NCBI RefSeq assembly: GCF_024518835.1
Contig: NZ_JANIGO010000004.1
Span: 62,001-126,000 of the forward strand
DNA from: Limnobacter humi
GTDB taxonomy: Bacteria > Pseudomonadota > Gammaproteobacteria > Burkholderiales > Burkholderiaceae_B
DNA: 64,000 nt
Direction: 5' to 3'
The notes under the pieces are model-generated. The model was not told where the DNA came from. It saw nothing but the letters and a program-made list of their open reading frames with translations, and did no database searches. The position numbers and the translations under genes are program-made. Positions 34,756 through 44,818 of the stretch are shown here, in pieces (within the stretch, counting starts at the first letter, position 1; each line of letters begins with the position of its first letter).

Positions 34756-35685
34756 TTACACTTCCTTGAACTGCTGTTTGAGGGTTTGTCCAGAATAGCG
34801 ATCCGTGCCAGCTTCAATGCGAAAGCCAAGCATGATCTTCTGGTCGGTGGCGTAGACCTGGGTACGGAGCCATTCGATGACCTCCTTGCCTTCTGAAAAT
34901 CCAATCGCCTGATATTCCCACACACGATCCTCGGCATTCCAGCGAAACCCCCGGGTTTTCAGCACATCCTTTTTTTCGAAAGGCGCTTTCAATGCTGCAA
35001 TCTGGTAGATGGATTCATTGGCGCTTTCGAACAGGACCTGAAATGGCATTCGATGGGAAGTTTTCAACGGTTGAGCCAACACATGCGCCAGCGCATTACA
35101 GTCTTCCACCGCCCTGTGAGCGCCATGAAAAAACCCGCAGTCTGATAACAGGTATTCCAGCTTTCGACCGGTATATCCCTCCTGGGTCCAAGGCAACTCT
35201 TTAAACGTACAGGCCCAAACCGTGTCGCTCAAGCAATCGAACCGACGCATCAGGAATGGTTTGTCAAATGCAGCGTTGTGAGCAACACAGAGGCTGGCCT
35301 GTCGAACCAGATCAGCAAATACCGCATCGTCAAACCGCTGGCCTTTCACCATCTCGTTGGTAATTCCATGGATGGCAGTGCTTTCTTCAGCAATCGGCTG
35401 GCGGGGCTGTTCAAGGCCGCCATACTGACCCAGCAGACGCCCCAGCGCACCGGTGTCTCGATCCACCTCAACCAACAGCGCCCCCACCTCAATCAGTTCT
35501 GAATTGGCCAGCTCAAGACCGGTCGTCTCGGTGTCTACGATCAGCACTGGCACCGGGTTGTTGACCTCACCGCCAAAATTGTCTCGCAGGGCGATACGCC
35601 GAAGGATTTTGAATTGCCCCGTAGACTCCAGCCATTGCGCGATGGTTTCCGGGTCAATGTGGGACCAGTCGGCGGGTTGGGTCAT
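34756..35685 (-). CDS. DnaQ-like 3'-5' exonuclease
   Basis: 309-residue DEDDh exonuclease similar to the epsilon proofreading subunit but not that subunit itself: Exo I VDTETTGLE (about 50), Exo II HNAAFDKPF, Exo III HRAVEDCNA. A 90-residue C-terminal extension (KAPFEKKDVLKTRGFRW ...) resembles small domains found after such exonucleases that recognise nucleic acids or partners. ATG at 35685 is used; an upstream start at 35754 is less likely. The helicase gene starts 3 bp after the stop, so exonuclease and helicase form a pair. Role probably in DNA repair or processing; not demonstrated. Confidence 0.85.
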   Translation of the reverse strand: MTQPADWSHIDPETIAQWLESTGQFKILRRIALRDNFGGEVNNPVPVLIVDTETTGLELANSELIEVGALLVEVDRDTGALGRLLGQYGGLEQPRQPIAEESTAIHGITNEMVKGQRFDDAVFADLVRQASLCVAHNAAFDKPFLMRRFDCLSDTVWACTFKELPWTQEGYTGRKLEYLLSDCGFFHGAHRAVEDCNALAHVLAQPLKTSHRMPFQVLFESANESIYQIAALKAPFEKKDVLKTRGFRWNAEDRVWEYQAIGFSEGKEVIEWLRTQVYATDQKIMLGFRIEAGTDRYSGQTLKQQFKEV

Positions 35686-35787
35686 GGTACAAGCCTGAAC
35701 ACGAGAAAAAAAAGTACGGGGAAAACCAGTCGGAATAGACTGGCGACTGTTCAATCATAACCGAGTGTGACGCGTTGCTGGGTCAAG

Positions 35788-36789
35788 TCAGAATTCGCGT
35801 TGAATTCGGGCCAAACCACGGTGAATCTTCAAGCACCAACCGGAGGTGACCTGCCTGCGCCCGCCCTGTGTGCTAGCCATCAACTGGCGATCCAGTTCCA
35901 GCAGGGCTTCCCGACCGCAGCGAATACCGCCCTGCTCCAGCCAATGCTTGAGAAAAGCTGTTCGGGTGCTTGGGGCCAAGGGCCGCCAAGCGGCCAACTT
36001 CAGTTGCAAGTCCGAGTCGCACAGCGTCATCACCAGAGACTGGTGCGCAAGCGCGTCGGCCTGTACACCCGTTGCAATGTGACGGGCCAGTTGCAGCACC
36101 CCCTGGTCCACTTGCGGAAAGTGTTCTCGCAGTGCGGGCAACAATTCGCGCCGTAACCAATTGCGCCGAATGGATACATCCACATTGCTGGGGTCTTCCA
36201 CCCAGCTCAGGGTGTGGTGCCCTGCATACGATTCCAGATCTCGTCGGGTGCAGTCCAGCAAAGGTCGAACCAGGCTCATACCCACAGCCTGAACACGGTT
36301 AACGCCCATTGGACCGTAGGCACGCATACCCGCCAAGCCTTTGATGCCAGATCCACGGAACAATTGAAGCAACACGGTCTCCACCTGATCATCTCGGTGA
36401 TGTGCTGTGGCCAGCACCGAGCAATCCTGCGCGCTCATCCAGCGTTGCAGCACGGCATAACGTGCTTGCCGGGCGTCCGCCTCCAGTCCAAGGCCAGTGT
36501 CCTGTACCTCCACCGCAAGGCACTCAAACGGGATATTCAACGCAGCGCACAGCGCAGCACAATGGCCAGGCCAATCCTGGGCCGCAGGCTGCAGGCCATG
36601 ATTCACGTGCACGGCAATCAAAGGCCGGCCCGTGGCGTGCAACGCATGCAGGAGGACCGTCGAATCAAGACCACCGGAAAGCGCCACAGCCATAGGCTGT
36701 GTCACCGGCAGATGCTCTCCGTGCAATAAGAAAAAACGATGTATTGCCCTGTTGACCGGATGCTCACGGCCGAGCCCCGATTCAATCAA
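35788..36789 (-). CDS. tilS: tRNA(Ile)-lysidine synthetase
   Basis: Modifies C34 of the CAU-anticodon tRNA-Ile to lysidine so it reads AUA. PP-loop ALSGGLDST (about 35), HVNHGLQ and [19 protein letters not shown] are all present. 333 residues, shorter than the 430 of E. coli: the C-terminal TilS-specific domain is reduced, as in some other bacteria. The start appears to be TTG at 36789, overlapping the accA stop (TTGA), with AAGG 13 nt upstream. Last gene of the cysS-alkA-accA-tilS run. Confidence 0.93.
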   Translation of the reverse strand: MIESGLGREHPVNRAIHRFFLLHGEHLPVTQPMAVALSGGLDSTVLLHALHATGRPLIAVHVNHGLQPAAQDWPGHCAALCAALNIPFECLAVEVQDTGLGLEADARQARYAVLQRWMSAQDCSVLATAHHRDDQVETVLLQLFRGSGIKGLAGMRAYGPMGVNRVQAVGMSLVRPLLDCTRRDLESYAGHHTLSWVEDPSNVDVSIRRNWLRRELLPALREHFPQVDQGVLQLARHIATGVQADALAHQSLVMTLCDSDLQLKLAAWRPLAPSTRTAFLKHWLEQGGIRCGREALLELDRQLMASTQGGRRQVTSGWCLKIHRGLARIQREF

Positions 36790-37754
36790 GATGACTGAAC
36801 AACCTTGAAGTGGCCATAGCTCATCAACCGGTCGTGACGGGCATCCAGCAAGGTCTTCACCTGATAGGTCGTCAGCAGGTTGAGGGCTGCCTTGATCGAC
36901 GCTTTCAGGTTTTGTGCGGTCTCTTGATGATCTCGATGCGCACCACCAAAACTTTCCTTAACGATTTCCTGAATGAGGCTGAGATCACGCAAGCGTTTTG
37001 CTGTAATGCCCAAGGCCTCGGCAGCGTCGGGCGCTCGTTCAGCACTGCGCCACAGAATGGACGCACAACCTTCGGGTGATATCACCGAGTAGGTGGCGTA
37101 TTCCAGCATGATGACATGGTCAGCCACAGCCAATGCCAAGGCACCGCCCGAGCCACCTTCACCAATGATCGCGCTGACAATCGGTACTTCAATTTGAGCC
37201 ATTTCAATGAGGTTGCGGCCAATCGCCTCGGACTGACCACGCTCCTCCGCATCAATCCCGGGGTAAGCGCCCGGGGTATCGACCAAGGTCACAATCGGAA
37301 TCCCGAATTTTTCAGCCGTTTTCATCAACCGAAGGGCTTTTCGATATCCTTCTGGTCGAGACATGCCGAAGTTGCGATGCGTACGCTCCTTGACATCACG
37401 GCCTTTCTGGTGGCCAATCACCATCACGGGCTGTCCATCCAGACGCGCAAGGCCCCCAACAATGGAGGGGTCGTCTGCAAAATGCCGATCACCATGCAAT
37501 TCATGAAAATCGGTGAATGCATGTTCGATGTAGTCCAGGGTGTATGGGCGCTGGGGATGACGCGCCACCTGCGACACTTGCCAAGGGCTCAGCTTGGCGT
37601 ACAACTCTTTGGTGAGTTGATCACTTTTGGTCTCCAAACGCCGAATTTCTTCGGAAAGATCGACCGCTGAGCCGTCTTGAACCAGCCGCAGCTCTTCAAT
37701 TTTGCCCTTGAGCTCTGCAATGGGTGACTCAAAATCCAGGAATGTTTGCTTCAT
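36786..37754 (-). CDS. accA: acetyl-CoA carboxylase carboxyltransferase subunit alpha
   Basis: 322 residues, typical length. Forms with AccD the carboxyltransferase that makes malonyl-CoA, the first step of fatty acid synthesis. Characteristic: [11 protein letters not shown] at the start, [38 protein letters not shown], and [10 protein letters not shown]. It follows the DNA glycosylase gene by 9 bp and overlaps tilS by 4 bp; the accA-tilS pair is common in betaproteobacteria. Confidence 0.97.
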   Translation of the reverse strand: MKQTFLDFESPIAELKGKIEELRLVQDGSAVDLSEEIRRLETKSDQLTKELYAKLSPWQVSQVARHPQRPYTLDYIEHAFTDFHELHGDRHFADDPSIVGGLARLDGQPVMVIGHQKGRDVKERTHRNFGMSRPEGYRKALRLMKTAEKFGIPIVTLVDTPGAYPGIDAEERGQSEAIGRNLIEMAQIEVPIVSAIIGEGGSGGALALAVADHVIMLEYATYSVISPEGCASILWRSAERAPDAAEALGITAKRLRDLSLIQEIVKESFGGAHRDHQETAQNLKASIKAALNLLTTYQVKTLLDARHDRLMSYGHFKVVQSS

Positions 37755-37763
37755 GAGGTTCTC

Positions 37764-38411
37764 TTAGTAGTCGACCACGGCTGGATCGAGACTGCGCCAC
37801 AAATACCATGCTGCCACTGTCCGCCAAGGTCTTAATTTTTCCCCGAATTGTAGTGCTTCTTTGGCGGTTATGGGTTGGCCGTTGAAAAATTGGCGGGACA
37901 AGCCCTTCTGGATACCGAGGTCGTCTGCCGGCCATACATCAGGCCGACGCAACCCGAACATTAAAAACATGTGTGCGGTCCAGGGACCGATGCCCTTGAT
38001 GGCACACAGGTGGCGAATGCATTCATCGTCCGTCAAGCCATCGAGTAGGGCAAGGTCCAGTTGCCCGGCTTGGTGAAACTCACTCAGCGCTCGCGCATAA
38101 CTCACCTTGGATCTGGACAAACCAGCGGCCCGGAGACGCTCCTCGGGCAAATTCAGTAGACGGCGGCTGTCTACAACATCACCCAAAGCGGCGACAACCC
38201 TCCCCCACACTGCGTCAGCAGCTTTCACCGATATCTGTTGACCGATCAATGAACGGAGCAAGGTTTCATATGGCGCTCCGCGTGAGCGCAATGCGCGATC
38301 GGCGTGGCGCTCGATCAGGCCAGCCCAGACTGCGTCACGCCGGGCCAGTTCTTGGCAGGCCTGGCGCCAATAATCGGGCGCCTGAGGGTCGAGGTTCACA
38401 CGCGTCGCCAT
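37764..38411 (-). CDS. alkA: DNA-3-methyladenine glycosylase II (AlkA-type)
   Basis: 215-residue HhH-GPD glycosylase that removes alkylated purines. The helix-hairpin-helix and catalytic part are visible: [31 protein letters not shown], where Asp is the catalytic base. Overlaps the end of cysS by 16 bp, so it is translated from the same message. No N-terminal AlkA extension (that domain of the E. coli protein is absent), so it is of the short type. Confidence 0.93.
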   Translation of the reverse strand: MATRVNLDPQAPDYWRQACQELARRDAVWAGLIERHADRALRSRGAPYETLLRSLIGQQISVKAADAVWGRVVAALGDVVDSRRLLNLPEERLRAAGLSRSKVSYARALSEFHQAGQLDLALLDGLTDDECIRHLCAIKGIGPWTAHMFLMFGLRRPDVWPADDLGIQKGLSRQFFNGQPITAKEALQFGEKLRPWRTVAAWYLWRSLDPAVVDY

Positions 38412-39799
38412 TGGGTGGGGCCACCGCGCACATCTTCCAATGCAACCCCTTGGTCCAGCAGGCTTTTTCGAATGTCATCGGCCTTGGCAAAGTTTTTCTC
38501 GGCCTTGGCCTGCGCACGCTGTGCAATCAGTGCCTCAATGTCCGCCTCACCCAGCACGGCCTGCTCACCGACTGAGGCTTTCAGGAAAGCCTCTCCGGTG
38601 CGTCCCAGCAAACCCAGCAATTGGGCCAACGCTTTTAACCGGGCGGCCAACGCAAGGTCAGCCTCACGGTTCACCTCATTGGCCATGTCAAACAGCACAG
38701 CTGCAGCCACAGGCGTGTTGAGGTCATCATTCATCGCCAGCGCAAAGCGGGTTTCGAAGTCCAGATTCCAGTCAATGTCTGCCACGGGCTGGACATCACC
38801 CACTGCTTTGTACAGTCGACCCAATGCGGCCTTTGCATCTTGCAGATGCGCCTCAGAGTAGGTCAGCGGGCTTCTGTATTGGGCCCGCAAAATGAAAAAG
38901 CGAATCACCTCGGGATCGTACACTCGAAGTATGTCTCGAATGGTGAAAAAATTACCCAGGGATTTGGACATTTTTTCGTCTTTGCCGTCAGTGACCACGC
39001 GCACAAATCCATTGTGCATCCAGTGGCGCGCAAACTCACCTCCGTTGGCTCCCACACTTTGGGCGATCTCGTTTTCATGGTGTGGAAACTGCAGGTCCGC
39101 GCCTCCGCCATGAATATCGAAATCATTGCCCAACAATTTGCAACTCATGGCTGAGCATTCAATGTGCCAACCAGGGCGACCTTCACCAAACGCCGATGCC
39201 CATTTTGCGTCGGCAGGCTCATCGGCTTTGGCACTTTTCCAGAGAACGAAATCGAGCGGATCATTTTTGGTGCCGGACACCCCAACGCGCTCGCCGGCAC
39301 GAAGTTCATCCACGCTTTTGCCCGACAGGCGTCCGTATTGCGGAAACGCGCGCACCGAGAAATTGACATCCCCCGATTCATCCCGATAGGCCAAGCGCTT
39401 GTCCATCAGCGATTGAATCATTGATTGCATTTCAGCCACATATTCTGTAGCTCGGGGCTCGTGGTCCGGACGTTCAACACCCAGCGCATCGGCATCCTCA
39501 TGCATGGCGGCGATGAACCGATCGGTCAATTCACGGATGGATTCCCCGTTTTCCAGGGCGCGACGGATAATTTTGTCATCAATGTCGGTAATATTACGAA
39601 CGTAAGTAACGGTATAGCCCAGTGCGCGCAACCAGCGTTTCAACAAATCGAAAACCACCATCACGCGGGCATGCCCCAGGTGGCAAAAATCGTAAACGGT
39701 CATGCCGCAGACATACATGCGCACCTGCCCGGGCGCCATGGACACAAACACCTGTTTTTCCCGGGCCAGCGAATTGTAAATTTGGAAAGTTGATTTCAT
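38396..39799 (-). CDS. cysS: cysteinyl-tRNA synthetase
   Basis: 467-residue class I synthetase. Zinc-binding CGMTVYD, nucleotide motif HLGHAR (HIGH equivalent) and the loop [12 protein letters not shown] are intact. ATG at 39799 ([13 protein letters not shown]) is chosen; the 45 codons upstream belong to the intergenic region. Divergent from the TPR gene across 185 bp. Heads the run cysS-alkA-accA-tilS. Confidence 0.97.
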   Translation of the reverse strand: MKSTFQIYNSLAREKQVFVSMAPGQVRMYVCGMTVYDFCHLGHARVMVVFDLLKRWLRALGYTVTYVRNITDIDDKIIRRALENGESIRELTDRFIAAMHEDADALGVERPDHEPRATEYVAEMQSMIQSLMDKRLAYRDESGDVNFSVRAFPQYGRLSGKSVDELRAGERVGVSGTKNDPLDFVLWKSAKADEPADAKWASAFGEGRPGWHIECSAMSCKLLGNDFDIHGGGADLQFPHHENEIAQSVGANGGEFARHWMHNGFVRVVTDGKDEKMSKSLGNFFTIRDILRVYDPEVIRFFILRAQYRSPLTYSEAHLQDAKAALGRLYKAVGDVQPVADIDWNLDFETRFALAMNDDLNTPVAAAVLFDMANEVNREADLALAARLKALAQLLGLLGRTGEAFLKASVGEQAVLGEADIEALIAQRAQAKAEKNFAKADDIRKSLLDQGVALEDVRGGPTQWRRV

Positions 39800-39877
39800 G
39801 GGAATGTGTTGAAAGTACCGCGGATGCATGGAACCCCGACAGGTCGGGTGAGCAACCACTCTACCCGCTCCGGGGCT

Positions 39878-39886
39878 TGCTACAAT
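39878..39886 (+). promoter_or_regulatory. extended -10 promoter element for the TPR gene
   Basis: TGCTACAAT fits the extended -10 consensus (TGn-TATAAT) and lies about 98 bp before the start codon at 39985; no -35 is needed for such a site and none is seen. Confidence 0.45.
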
Positions 39887-39984
39887 AGCGGCCGAGTATA
39901 TCATTACCCGATTACCGAGTTTTCCGTACCCCATTCAGTTCTCGAGGCAACCCTTTTGCGAATCGCATGCAGGACACAACAACA

Positions 39985-41127
39985 ATGACAAACACACACA
40001 AAAAGCCGCGCAACACTGCAAGATCCCTGCTGGTGTGTGCGTTGATGGGATTGGCACTGGCCGGCGGCCCCAGCCGCGCTGACGAAGCAGACGAAGTCTC
40101 CAAACTGATTCAGCAAAACCAGTATGACCGTGCGCTGGCCCGGGCCGATGCTTACCTGGCCAACCGACCCAATGATGCTCAAATGCGATTTCTGAAGGGC
40201 TTGATCCTGACTGAGCGGGGCAAAACCAACGAAGCCATCACCATATTTACCAAACTGACCGAGGATTACCCAGAATTGCCCGAGCCTTACAATAACCTAG
40301 CGGTGTTGTACGCAGGCAAGGGGGATTACGAAAAGGCGCGTGAGGCTCTGGAGATGGCGATCCGCACCCACCCCAGCTATGCCACCGCCCATGAAAACCT
40401 GGGCGATGTGTACGCCAAACTGGCGTCACAATCGTATGACAAAGCGCTTCAACTGGATGGTCGCAACCAAACTGCGCAAACAAAACTGGCCTTGGTGCGC
40501 AATCTGATTGCCGGCAAAACGCCAGAAACTCTGGCTGCGGCCACGCCAGCGGCTAGCCCCAAAGCAAAGACAAGCGCACCCGCAGCGGCCCCCCAGACCA
40601 CACCACCGGTGGTTGCCAGTGCCACCCCGGCGGCCACCGACCAGCCGTCTTCGCCCGCAGCACCCATTGTGACGGCAACCGCCAAAGCGCCAGCCGCAGC
40701 AGCAACGGTGGCGGCCGCAACCAGCCTTCCCAGCATTTCTGCAAGCACGCCAAGCAAGGACAAACCAGCCAACAAGCCCACCCTGGGCACAGACACCGAC
40801 GTCCTCAATGCAGTGGAACGTTGGGCAAAAGCCTGGACAGATCAAGACATCAAAACCTACTTGAATTCTTACAGCGAGGAATTTGATACTCCGGGCAAAA
40901 TGAGCCGCGAGAACTGGGAAAAAATGCGTGAACAGCGTATTGTCGGGAAAGAATCCATCCGCGTGGTGGTTGAAAATCCGCTGATCACGATCACCGGCGA
41001 TGAGGCCACCGTCAAATTCAAGCAAAGCTATTTCTCAAACCGTCTGAATAACATTTCCAACAAAACCCTGACCATGAAGCTTGAAAATGGCGCCTGGCGA
41101 ATCACCAGCGAGCGCGTGGGAGGCTAA
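39985..41127 (+). CDS. periplasmic TPR protein with C-terminal NTF2-like domain
   Basis: 380 residues: signal peptide (ARSLLVCALMGLALAGGPSRA), several TPR units (about 35-170: QNQYDRALARADAYLANRPNDAQMRFLKG and following), a long Ala/Pro/Thr linker (about 180-265), and a C-terminal NTF2/SnoaL-like domain (270-380). ATG at 39985 follows AGGA at about 11 nt; ATG at 39967 would add six residues. The next gene starts directly after its stop codon and ends in a similar NTF2-like domain, so they likely act together in the envelope. In related genomes a TPR gene occupies this place between cysS and ppiA. Confidence 0.86.
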   Translation: MTNTHKKPRNTARSLLVCALMGLALAGGPSRADEADEVSKLIQQNQYDRALARADAYLANRPNDAQMRFLKGLILTERGKTNEAITIFTKLTEDYPELPEPYNNLAVLYAGKGDYEKAREALEMAIRTHPSYATAHENLGDVYAKLASQSYDKALQLDGRNQTAQTKLALVRNLIAGKTPETLAAATPAASPKAKTSAPAAAPQTTPPVVASATPAATDQPSSPAAPIVTATAKAPAAAATVAAATSLPSISASTPSKDKPANKPTLGTDTDVLNAVERWAKAWTDQDIKTYLNSYSEEFDTPGKMSRENWEKMREQRIVGKESIRVVVENPLITITGDEATVKFKQSYFSNRLNNISNKTLTMKLENGAWRITSERVGG

Positions 41128-42426
41128 ATGCAGTGGGTTGGCAGGACATGGCGACGATGGAGCAAGGGCATCAAGCTAATGGCGCCCTTGCTGTTCTGGG
41201 GGCTAACCGCAGCGCCCAGCTTCGTTGAGTCCAAAGAAGGGGCATTTGAACTGGCTGGTTATGCCGATGTGCAGACTGGATCCAAGGCCTTGGCAGGACA
41301 GCTGTTTGACCGCCAGGGTTACCGCCCAGTCATCGACACGGCTGTGGAAGACATCTATCTCGCCCTGAGTGCCAACCAACTGGACAAAGCACTCAAACTG
41401 ACCGATCGCTTGCTGGCGGAGTTTCCAAACTTCCACCTGGGTTACATGATTCGGGGTGACATCCTGTCCATGAAAGCAGGTCGGATGGTCCGAAGCATTG
41501 GGGACATTCCAAATGTGCCCAAGTCCAAGCAAGATGACCTGGCCGACCTCAAGGCCGAAGCTGTTGCTCGTTTTCGTGCTGTTCGCGATCGGCCCAAACG
41601 TGACCTGTTGCCTGCCGAGCTGGTTGAACTGGACAGCGACCAGCGGTATGTCATTTTGGTGGACACCTCCCGCTCCCGTCTGTTTCTGTACGAAAACGCA
41701 TTCCCCTACCCGCGCTTGGTGACCGACTTTTACATTTCCCAAGGGCGCATGGGTGCGGTCAAAAGCAAGGAAGGTGACAAGCGAACACCGATTGGCGTGT
41801 ATACCATCACCGAGCTGTTGCCCAAAGAAAAGCTAAGCGACTTTTATGGGCCGATTGCGCTGCCCATCAATTACCCAAACACCTGGGACAAACGACTGGG
41901 CAAAACCGGCAATGGCATTTGGCTACATGGCATGCCCAAAAGCTATGTGAGCCGGCCGCCAAAAGCCAGTGACGGGTGCGTGGTTCTGGCCAACCAGGAC
42001 CTGCTGGCCTTGAAGCAGTTTGTGCGAGTGGGCAATACCCAGGTGCTGATCGCTGAGCGGCTCGACTTTGTACCACAAGACGTTTGGCAGACCCAGCGCA
42101 AGGCATCCATTCGGGTGTTGAAGGCGTGGAAAGATGATCTTGAAAAGGGCCTGAGCAAAGGACTGGCGCACTATTCCAGTGAAGTGAGAATCGATGGAAA
42201 GGACCTGGGTGCCTGGCAGCGAGCCAAGCATCTGGACCAAAAAGGTTTTGGCACCATCAAAATCAATGACATCACCATGATGCGTTATCCAAGCGAGAAA
42301 AATGACATGATGTGGGTGTCATTCCGGCAGGAAGACCGCGTGTCTGGCGAGGTTCGCAAACAGCAATACTGGATGAAAGTGGGTACCCGCTGGCAAATTG
42401 TCCAGGAAGACACCGAAAAACTTTGA
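41128..42426 (+). CDS. L,D-transpeptidase (YkuD) with NTF2-like C-terminus
   Basis: 432 residues. A hydrophobic N-terminal segment ([18 protein letters not shown]) marks export; residues 60-120 look TPR-like; the YkuD domain (about 170-305) carries the catalytic pattern [10 protein letters not shown]...[10 protein letters not shown] (His and Cys). The last 110 residues resemble the NTF2-like domain of the preceding TPR protein (AW..DL...Y....[12 protein letters not shown]). Such enzymes make 3-3 peptidoglycan crosslinks or anchor proteins to murein. Zero-gap start after the TPR gene implies coupling. Catalytic residues look intact. Confidence 0.88.
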   Translation: MQWVGRTWRRWSKGIKLMAPLLFWGLTAAPSFVESKEGAFELAGYADVQTGSKALAGQLFDRQGYRPVIDTAVEDIYLALSANQLDKALKLTDRLLAEFPNFHLGYMIRGDILSMKAGRMVRSIGDIPNVPKSKQDDLADLKAEAVARFRAVRDRPKRDLLPAELVELDSDQRYVILVDTSRSRLFLYENAFPYPRLVTDFYISQGRMGAVKSKEGDKRTPIGVYTITELLPKEKLSDFYGPIALPINYPNTWDKRLGKTGNGIWLHGMPKSYVSRPPKASDGCVVLANQDLLALKQFVRVGNTQVLIAERLDFVPQDVWQTQRKASIRVLKAWKDDLEKGLSKGLAHYSSEVRIDGKDLGAWQRAKHLDQKGFGTIKINDITMMRYPSEKNDMMWVSFRQEDRVSGEVRKQQYWMKVGTRWQIVQEDTEKL

Positions 42427-42442
42427 AGCAGAGGGACACACC

Positions 42443-43045
42443 GTGCAAGACAGCAAAAGAACTCTCCTGAAGTGGTCGCTGATGACGGCATTTGCTGTTA
42501 GCATCGGAACCTCAACAATTTCAACTGCGTTTGCTAAGGCAGGCAAAAAACCCATGGTCAAACTCAAAACGAATTTCGGTGACATCACCATCACTCTGGA
42601 TGCTGAAAAAGCCCCGGCCACTGTGGCCAACTTTCTGGACTATGCCAAAAGCGGCTTTTACAGCAACACCATTTTCCACCGCGTCATCAACGGCTTCATG
42701 ATCCAGGGCGGCGGCTTTGAACCGGGTATGAAACAAAAACCCACCAAAGACCCGGTGAAAAATGAAGCCAACAACGGCCTGAAAAACGAAAAGTACACGG
42801 TCGCCATGGCGCGGACCAATGACCCGCACTCCGCCACAGCCCAGTTCTTCATCAACACTGAAAACAACGAATTCCTGAACTTCAAGAGCCCAACACCCCA
42901 AGGATGGGGATATTGCGTGTTTGGCAAGGTCACTGAAGGCATGGACGTTGTGGACAAAATTGTCACGGTTCGCACCGCATCCAAAGGCTTTCACCAAGAC
43001 GTGCCGGCCGAAGACGTGGTGATCCAGAGCGTGGAAGTGCTGTAA
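42443..43045 (+). CDS. ppiA: periplasmic peptidyl-prolyl cis-trans isomerase (cyclophilin)
   Basis: 200 residues. Start chosen at GTG 42443 with AGAGGG 8-10 nt upstream. The signal peptide ends near STAFAKA; the cyclophilin core [28 protein letters not shown], the active-site F-H-R-V segment ([16 protein letters not shown]) and the [10 protein letters not shown]-type block ([16 protein letters not shown]) are all seen. Catalyses proline isomerisation for envelope proteins. Same operon as the TPR and L,D-transpeptidase genes; a terminator follows. Confidence 0.93.
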   Translation: MQDSKRTLLKWSLMTAFAVSIGTSTISTAFAKAGKKPMVKLKTNFGDITITLDAEKAPATVANFLDYAKSGFYSNTIFHRVINGFMIQGGGFEPGMKQKPTKDPVKNEANNGLKNEKYTVAMARTNDPHSATAQFFINTENNEFLNFKSPTPQGWGYCVFGKVTEGMDVVDKIVTVRTASKGFHQDVPAEDVVIQSVEVL

Positions 43046-43066
43046 TCCAACCGCACTGATACCTAG

Positions 43067-43094
43067 AAAGCCTCCGCTGGTCGGGGGCTTTTTT
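43067..43094 (+). terminator. intrinsic terminator after ppiA
   Basis: Stem AAAGCCTCCG.. with ..CGGGGGCTTT (one G-T pair) followed by T-run; it ends the TPR-LDT-ppiA unit before lpxH. Confidence 0.85.
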
Positions 43095-43138
43095 GTATCA
43101 ACCTGACAAATCCAACCAAACTCTCGAATTGAACGATT

Positions 43139-43957
43139 GTGATTGAACTGTCTGACCATTCCACCCTGTATTGCGCATCGGACCTACACCTGTCTCGAGA
43201 TACCCCGCACACCCTTCAAGCCTTTGAAAACTGGCTGGCTGGTGTGGCCACAGAAGATGCCATCGTCTGGCTGTTGGGAGACATTTTCGAGGTGTGGTAC
43301 GGCGATGATTATTCCGATGAATGCACCATGCGGTTTGAAAGGGCAGTCCACAGCGCTGTTGCCGCAGGTGCGACACTGTCGGTCATGCATGGTAACCGTG
43401 ATTTTTTGTTGGGGGAGGACTTTGCAGAACGCTGCGGCATGACCCTGCAACCCGATCCGGAATTTTTTAATATTGCAGGCCGCGTGTTGATGTTAACCCA
43501 TGGTGATGCATTGTGTACCGATGACACAGCCTACCAAGCATTTCGCCGACAAAGCCGGGAGGTGGCGTGGCAAAAAAATCTACTGAGCCAACCACTGAAC
43601 CATCGAATTGCCCTGGCGAAGAGTATCCGGCAGGAAAGTACAGCGCACAAAGCCAACAGCGCCCTGTCCATTCAAGACGTCAATGCAGTGGCTGTTCAAG
43701 AGGCATTCCTCGGACGATGGCCAGACGGTGACTACATTGGACCTTGCCACGCCATGGTGCATGGGCACACACACCGCTGCGCTGTGCACATCGCAGGGGG
43801 CAAAGCCATCCAAGGCTCACACACCGGCCAACTGGTCGACGGTATCCGGATTGTGTTGCCGGACTGGAATTTTGACACCCCAGAACCCGGGCAATCCAAG
43901 GGTGGTTTCTTGAGCATTCAGGCCAACGGCGCCTACGCGCTCACGGTGTTCAACTAG
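43139..43957 (+). CDS. lpxH: UDP-2,3-diacylglucosamine diphosphatase
   Basis: Fourth step of lipid A synthesis: hydrolyses UDP-2,3-diacylglucosamine to lipid X. Metallophosphoesterase motifs: SDLHLS, WLLGDIFEVWYGDD, MHGNRDFLLG, THGDALC, VHGHTHR. 272 residues, some 30 more than E. coli LpxH. The start is GTG at 43139 without a good ribosome binding site; the preceding terminator implies its own promoter, not identified. It confirms an LPS-bearing Gram-negative. Convergent with cysE. Confidence 0.95.
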   Translation: MIELSDHSTLYCASDLHLSRDTPHTLQAFENWLAGVATEDAIVWLLGDIFEVWYGDDYSDECTMRFERAVHSAVAAGATLSVMHGNRDFLLGEDFAERCGMTLQPDPEFFNIAGRVLMLTHGDALCTDDTAYQAFRRQSREVAWQKNLLSQPLNHRIALAKSIRQESTAHKANSALSIQDVNAVAVQEAFLGRWPDGDYIGPCHAMVHGHTHRCAVHIAGGKAIQGSHTGQLVDGIRIVLPDWNFDTPEPGQSKGGFLSIQANGAYALTVFN

Positions 43958-43969
43958 CCAGCCCCCACC

Positions 43970-44770
43970 CTAGTCGTCCACCAACTTGTTGAGGGCTTTC
44001 AATTCCTCACAGTCTTTTGAAACAGGCTCAACCGATGAGCCTGATCTGGTGTTGTTCGCGGACTGGTCTGCAGTCGGTTGTTCAGCCAATGCGCGCTCCA
44101 ATTGCTCGATGCGCTGCTGCTGAACAATCGCCTGGTCAATCAGACCATGGATGGCCTTGATCAAGGGGTCATCCCCATTTTTGGAAACACCGTAGGCCGA
44201 GAATTCAGCCTTGGTTTTAACGGCACCGATTGCTTCATGGGACTGCACATCGGACTCGTCCTTCACAATCATGCGGGCAGGGTTTCCCACCGCCGTTGCA
44301 CCGGCGGGTACAGGCTTGGTCACCACTGCATTGGAACCGATTTTTGCGCCCTCACCCACCGTGAAAGGCCCCAGCACCTTGGCCCCGGCACCCACCACCA
44401 CCCCCCGTTCCAAGGTTGGGTGGCGCTTGCCCTGCTCCAGCGAGGTGCCGCCCAACGTAACACCTTGGTAAATCGTGCAATCGTCCTGAATCACCGCTGT
44501 TTCGCCAATCACCACACCCATGCCGTGGTCGATGAACACGCGCTGACCAATGGTGGCGCCCGGGTGAATTTCAATGCCCGTGAAAAAGCGCCCCAAATGT
44601 GACAAGAAGCGGGCCAGCGTGGTCATTCCCCGCCCCCAGCAAGCATGGGCCATGCGATGCCAGATGAGCGCATGTAAACCGGGGTAGCACAGCAACACTT
44701 CCAGACGTCCGCGTGCAGCGGGGTCTTTTTTGAGAATGTTGTCGATGTCTTCCTGAATACGAACCCACAT
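43970..44770 (-). CDS. cysE: serine O-acetyltransferase
   Basis: 266-residue left-handed beta-helix acyltransferase making O-acetylserine for cysteine synthesis. The hexapeptide repeats and signature [29 protein letters not shown] are clear, and the C-terminal part carries an extra 60-residue tail that ends acidic ([12 protein letters not shown]) and includes a Gln-rich helix ([10 protein letters not shown]). ATG at 44770. Convergent with lpxH. Position among lpxH, trmJ and suhB is the common betaproteobacterial order. Confidence 0.95.
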   Translation of the reverse strand: MWVRIQEDIDNILKKDPAARGRLEVLLCYPGLHALIWHRMAHACWGRGMTTLARFLSHLGRFFTGIEIHPGATIGQRVFIDHGMGVVIGETAVIQDDCTIYQGVTLGGTSLEQGKRHPTLERGVVVGAGAKVLGPFTVGEGAKIGSNAVVTKPVPAGATAVGNPARMIVKDESDVQSHEAIGAVKTKAEFSAYGVSKNGDDPLIKAIHGLIDQAIVQQQRIEQLERALAEQPTADQSANNTRSGSSVEPVSKDCEELKALNKLVDD

Positions 44771-44818
44771 GGCGTGCCGGTGATGAATGATTGGATCGGA
44801 TTGGGCAGTGTACCAGCA

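Noticed and set aside
33046-35685. Helicase plus exonuclease considered as an anti-phage defence system
   Set aside because: No toxin, sensor, integrase or island signatures nearby, and the surrounding genes are housekeeping. Kept only as a DNA-processing pair.
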